From: Mesorhizobium sp.
GTDB taxonomy: Bacteria > Pseudomonadota > Alphaproteobacteria > Rhizobiales > Rhizobiaceae
Reading direction: 5' to 3'
Assembly (NCBI RefSeq): GCF_016793485.1
Contig: NZ_JAEULZ010000031.1
Location: forward strand, 1 to 64,000
Length of the DNA: 64,000 bases
In this document: positions 61,294-64,000 of the stretch, piece by piece
How positions within the stretch are numbered: the first letter of the stretch is position 1
Layout of the letters: each line of letters starts with the position of its first letter
Position numbers and translations under genes: made by a program
The notes under the pieces: generated by a model
The model's input: only the letters and a program-made list of their open reading frames with translations
Told to the model about the DNA's origin: nothing
The model's database searches: none

Positions 61294-63411
61294 TTAGCCG
61301 AGCGGATCGATATGCGTTTTTCCCACGACCTTAAGTGCAAAGGCGTAGACGTGCGCGATCTCCTCGAGCCGCGCGAAGCGGCCGGAGGCGCCGCCATGGC
61401 CGGAGTCCATGTGAACCTTGAAGAGCACGGGATTGCCGTTTGCGCTGCGGGCGCGTAGCCGCGCCACCCATTTCGCGGGTTCCCAATACGTCACACGCGG
61501 ATCCGTGAGACCCGCCACGGCGAGGATGGGTGGGTAGTCGAGTGCGGCGACGTTGTCGTAGGGCGAGTAGGCAGCAATGGTCCGGTAATCCCTTTCCGAC
61601 GCGATGGGGTTTCCCCATTCGGGCCATTCGGGCGGAGTCAGCGGCAAACTGTCGTCGAGCATTGTCGTCAGCACGTCGACGAATGGGACCTCCGCGATGA
61701 TGCCGCCAAAGGCCTCGGGCGCGATGTTTGCGATTGCACCCATGAGCATCCCGCCAGCGGATCCGCCTTGCGCGACAATCTGATGGTGGGACGTATATCC
61801 CGCAGATACCAGATGCGAAGCCACCGCGATGAAGTCGTGGAATGTATTTGCCTTCTTCTCCCGCTTGCCGTCCTCGTACCAGGAATAGCCCTTGTCCTTA
61901 CCTCCGCGCACATGGGCGATGGAGTAGATGAATCCACGATCGACCAGCGAAAGGAGATTGGTGTTGAAGGATGCGGGGATTGCGGTGCCGTACGAGCCGT
62001 AGCCATAGAGCAGCGCCGGAGCCGAACCGTCGAGCGGGGTGCCCTTGTGATGGATCAGGGAAACAGGCACGAGTTCGCCGTCATGCGAAGTCGCCATCAG
62101 GCGGCGTGTCACGTAGTGTTCGGGATCGTGACCGGATGGGACCTCCTGTGTCTTCAGCAGCGTCCGCTCGCGCGTGCGCATGTCATAGTCAAAGACCTCT
62201 GTTGGCGTGGTCATCGACGAATAGGAAAAGCGGACGACCTCCGTATCGTATTCATAGGAACCCATCAGGCCGAGCGAATAGGCTTCCTCTTCGAACGAAA
62301 TGACATGTTCCTCGCCTGACGATCGCTCGCGGACGACGATTCTAGGCAGCCCTTCCTTGCGTTCGAGGCGCACCAGGAAATCGCGGAAGGCGAGCACTGA
62401 AAGGATCAGTCGCCCGGGTTCATGCGGTACGAGTTCTTTCCAGTTGGGACGCGTAGGGTCGGCGACAGGCGCAACCATGATCTTGAAGTCCTTGGCGCCG
62501 TCGGCATTCGTCAGGACGAAGAAGACGTGGCCGCCTTCCTCGAGATCATATTGAAGGCCCATTTCGCGCGCGGCCACGAGCAGCGGCGTGCCCATTGGGT
62601 CGTCAGTGCGCAGCAGACGAAATTCAGAGGTTTCGTGATCGTTGATCGAGATAAATATCCAGTCGTTGTTGCGCGAGCCGCCGACACCCATGAAGTATCC
62701 CGGGTCGGTTTCTTCAAAAACCAGCCGATCATCTGCGGGATTGGTGCCTAGCTTGTGGAAGAAAAGCTTAGAAGGACGGTGGTTTTCATCGAGGCGCGTG
62801 TAGACGAAGCCGTCGTTGCCCGCGTTCCAAACTCCGTCACCGCCCGTATCCGGGATGAGGTCGTCGAGATCCGTACCGCTCTCGAGATCGCGAACGCGCA
62901 ACGTGAAAAACTCCGACCCCTTGTCGTCGTAGGACCAAAGCAATCCGCGATGATTGCTTGAGTGATCGGCGCCTCCGATGCGGAAATAGGCCTTGCCGTC
63001 TGCTTCGAGGTCTCCGTCCAGCAGGATTTCCTGCTGGCCACCGTCGCGGGGAATGCGGAAAAAGCGAGGTTGCTGGCCACCAATCTTGTAGGAAGAGCCG
63101 TAGGCATAGGACCCATCTTTGGCGGGAACGCTGGAGTCATCCTCCTTGATACGGCCCTTCATTTCCTGGAAGAGCCTGGTGCGCAAACCGGCGAGGTCGG
63201 CAAGCATCTCGGCCTGATATGCATTCTCAGCTTCGAGATGGACCCGGATTGCGGGGTCAAGCGCCGAGGGGTCCCGGAACACTTCTTGCCAGTTTTCGGC
63301 CCTTAGCCATGCGAATTCGTCCGTGCGGGTGATGCCGTGACGCGTATCGGGTACGGGGCACTCCTTGGTTCCGGGCGGTTGAAGTGCGGGAAATCTGGAA
63401 TTGAGGGTCAT
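61294..63411 (-). CDS. ptrB: S9 family peptidase (oligopeptidase B)
   Basis: Cytoplasmic serine oligopeptidase cleaving peptides after Arg/Lys. The 705-residue prolyl-oligopeptidase-family protein has an N-terminal beta-propeller (about 70-410) and a hydrolase domain with AQGGSAGGMLMG (nucleophile Ser), VAGLTDPRVTYWEPAKW (Asp) and HMDSGHGGASGRF (His). Acidic residues in the PGEEP/LLD region typical of oligopeptidase B are consistent but not proof of specificity. No signal peptide. It converges on the diheme cytochrome gene. Confidence 0.92.
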   Translation of the reverse strand: MTLNSRFPALQPPGTKECPVPDTRHGITRTDEFAWLRAENWQEVFRDPSALDPAIRVHLEAENAYQAEMLADLAGLRTRLFQEMKGRIKEDDSSVPAKDGSYAYGSSYKIGGQQPRFFRIPRDGGQQEILLDGDLEADGKAYFRIGGADHSSNHRGLLWSYDDKGSEFFTLRVRDLESGTDLDDLIPDTGGDGVWNAGNDGFVYTRLDENHRPSKLFFHKLGTNPADDRLVFEETDPGYFMGVGGSRNNDWIFISINDHETSEFRLLRTDDPMGTPLLVAAREMGLQYDLEEGGHVFFVLTNADGAKDFKIMVAPVADPTRPNWKELVPHEPGRLILSVLAFRDFLVRLERKEGLPRIVVRERSSGEEHVISFEEEAYSLGLMGSYEYDTEVVRFSYSSMTTPTEVFDYDMRTRERTLLKTQEVPSGHDPEHYVTRRLMATSHDGELVPVSLIHHKGTPLDGSAPALLYGYGSYGTAIPASFNTNLLSLVDRGFIYSIAHVRGGKDKGYSWYEDGKREKKANTFHDFIAVASHLVSAGYTSHHQIVAQGGSAGGMLMGAIANIAPEAFGGIIAEVPFVDVLTTMLDDSLPLTPPEWPEWGNPIASERDYRTIAAYSPYDNVAALDYPPILAVAGLTDPRVTYWEPAKWVARLRARSANGNPVLFKVHMDSGHGGASGRFARLEEIAHVYAFALKVVGKTHIDPLG

Positions 63412-63525
63412 TGCGCCTTGCCGTGGAAAATTCTTGAATGACGAATGAACGCATCGATCAGGACGAGTTCAAGGCCGGGTCGATAAGTGCTGAATACAGG
63501 CATAGTGAAACGTGGAGACAGTCCG

Positions 63526-63891
63526 ATGATTTCCAGCGTCAGAACAGTATCGATTTCTATGGTCATGCTTCTCGCCTTCATGGCGGTCCCGGTCAAGGCC
63601 GCAGCGTTCGTCGCGTGGCAGGTTTCCGGCGTTCCGTTCGGCGATACGCTGAACGTTCGCAAGTTTCCGTCGGGAACTTCGCAGAAGCAGTCTGCTTATC
63701 CGAACGGCGCCGTGCTTCAGATGACCGGAAAATGTACGGGAGGCGTGAACCTTTTCGATATCTCCGGACAATCCAAGGGGAAACAAAAGCAGGCCGTACG
63801 CTACCTTTGGTGTCAAATCTGGCATGATCCGGCGCAGAACGGCAACTTCGTGACCGGCTGGGTCTACGGCCGATATATAGCACCTTACTGA
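63526..63891 (+). CDS. secreted SH3-like domain protein
   Basis: This 121-residue protein has a signal peptide (about 1-26, ending PVKA) and a mature region with LNVRKFPSG near the start and GWVYGRYI near the end. This is the L-N-V-R...G-W-V pattern of bacterial SH3b domains that bind cell-wall or peptides. Two cysteines (about 71 and 99) may pair. GTGGAGA precedes the ATG at 63526. An ATG at 63487 is less likely, as it would put polar sequence before the signal. It is divergent from the peptidase gene. Confidence 0.75.
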   Translation: MISSVRTVSISMVMLLAFMAVPVKAAAFVAWQVSGVPFGDTLNVRKFPSGTSQKQSAYPNGAVLQMTGKCTGGVNLFDISGQSKGKQKQAVRYLWCQIWHDPAQNGNFVTGWVYGRYIAPY

Positions 63892-64000
63892 CCTGAAGCG
63901 GGCGTGGCGCAAAGCATACTGCTCACGCGGCCCGTTCTTCCATGCAGACAACATTTTTATGGAACAAAAGCCACGCAAAGGAGTTTTTACGCGCTTACAG
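63892..64000. other. window edge, noncoding
   Basis: After the SH3-like gene a loose inverted repeat (CGGGC..GCCCG) with TTCTT near 63899-63945 could be a terminator. I see no gene in the last hundred bases. Confidence 0.3.

Overview
The window is a GC-rich, gene-dense chromosomal stretch of an alphaproteobacterium. It most resembles the Hyphomicrobiales (Rhizobiales), probably near Mesorhizobium/Aminobacter in the Phyllobacteriaceae. The pointers are the compact glgP-B-C-A-pgm-glgX order, an frc-type sugar transporter with a ROK repressor, betI-betA-betB, a CysN-CysC fusion, a rhizobial-type zinc asparaginase, and a small RNA with the three-loop CCUCCUCCC architecture of the rhizobial alpha-r14 family. 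The genus is inference.

Layout. 1-2017 looks like the edge of an acquired island: a capsid-like remnant at the very edge, then four small orphan membrane proteins in lower-GC DNA, stopping at the 3' end of a tRNA-Gln gene. 2215-8472 is core DNA: a VOC protein, pyruvate phosphate dikinase, a DUF1499 membrane protein, a metallo-beta-lactamase-fold hydrolase and a BioY biotin transporter. 8533-18362 is a surface-polysaccharide and sulfate-activation block: rfbA-C-B-D for dTDP-L-rhamnose, an O-antigen ligase/polymerase-like protein, cysD-cysNC-cysQ and a DegT/EryC1 sugar aminotransferase. 18571-24390 is a divergent sugar locus: ROK regulator, RbsD/FucU mutarotase and PfkB kinase leftward, and a binding protein, permease and ATPase rightward, with an AT-rich inverted repeat between the arms.

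24527-37271 is a seven-gene glycogen cluster (glgP, glgB, glgC, glgA, pgm, glgX) ending in a GH13 alpha-glucosidase, with several start/stop overlaps. Behind it, on the opposite strand, lies the three-hairpin small RNA with a recognisable promoter and terminator, and then tRNA-Pro(CGG). 37792-41567 makes GDP-mannose: a phosphomannomutase and an unusual fusion of mannose-1-phosphate guanylyltransferase to an AGE-family isomerase domain. 41583-42844 is an ArsR regulator with a tandem SRPBCC protein.

42947-47709 is the choline-to-betaine operon (betI, a PLP dehydratase, betA, betB), with a palindromic operator candidate upstream. The rest is mixed housekeeping: a thiolase with a secreted protein, DUF3750, asparaginase with a Gre-like factor, methylmalonyl-CoA mutase (mutB, mutA), a HerA-like ATPase, an L,D-transpeptidase lipoprotein, a branched-chain aminotransferase, superoxide dismutase, a cytochrome c' with a diheme cytochrome c that seems to begin at CTG, an S9 oligopeptidase and a secreted SH3-like protein.

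The most interesting items are the alpha-r14-like sRNA, the island edge at tRNA-Gln, the GMP-AGE fusion, the ROK repressor lacking its usual sugar/zinc residues together with its operator candidate, the dehydratase inside the bet operon, the Gre-like factor without the acidic tip, and the CTG-initiated cytochrome. I saw no CRISPR array, insertion sequence, integrase or clear defence system.
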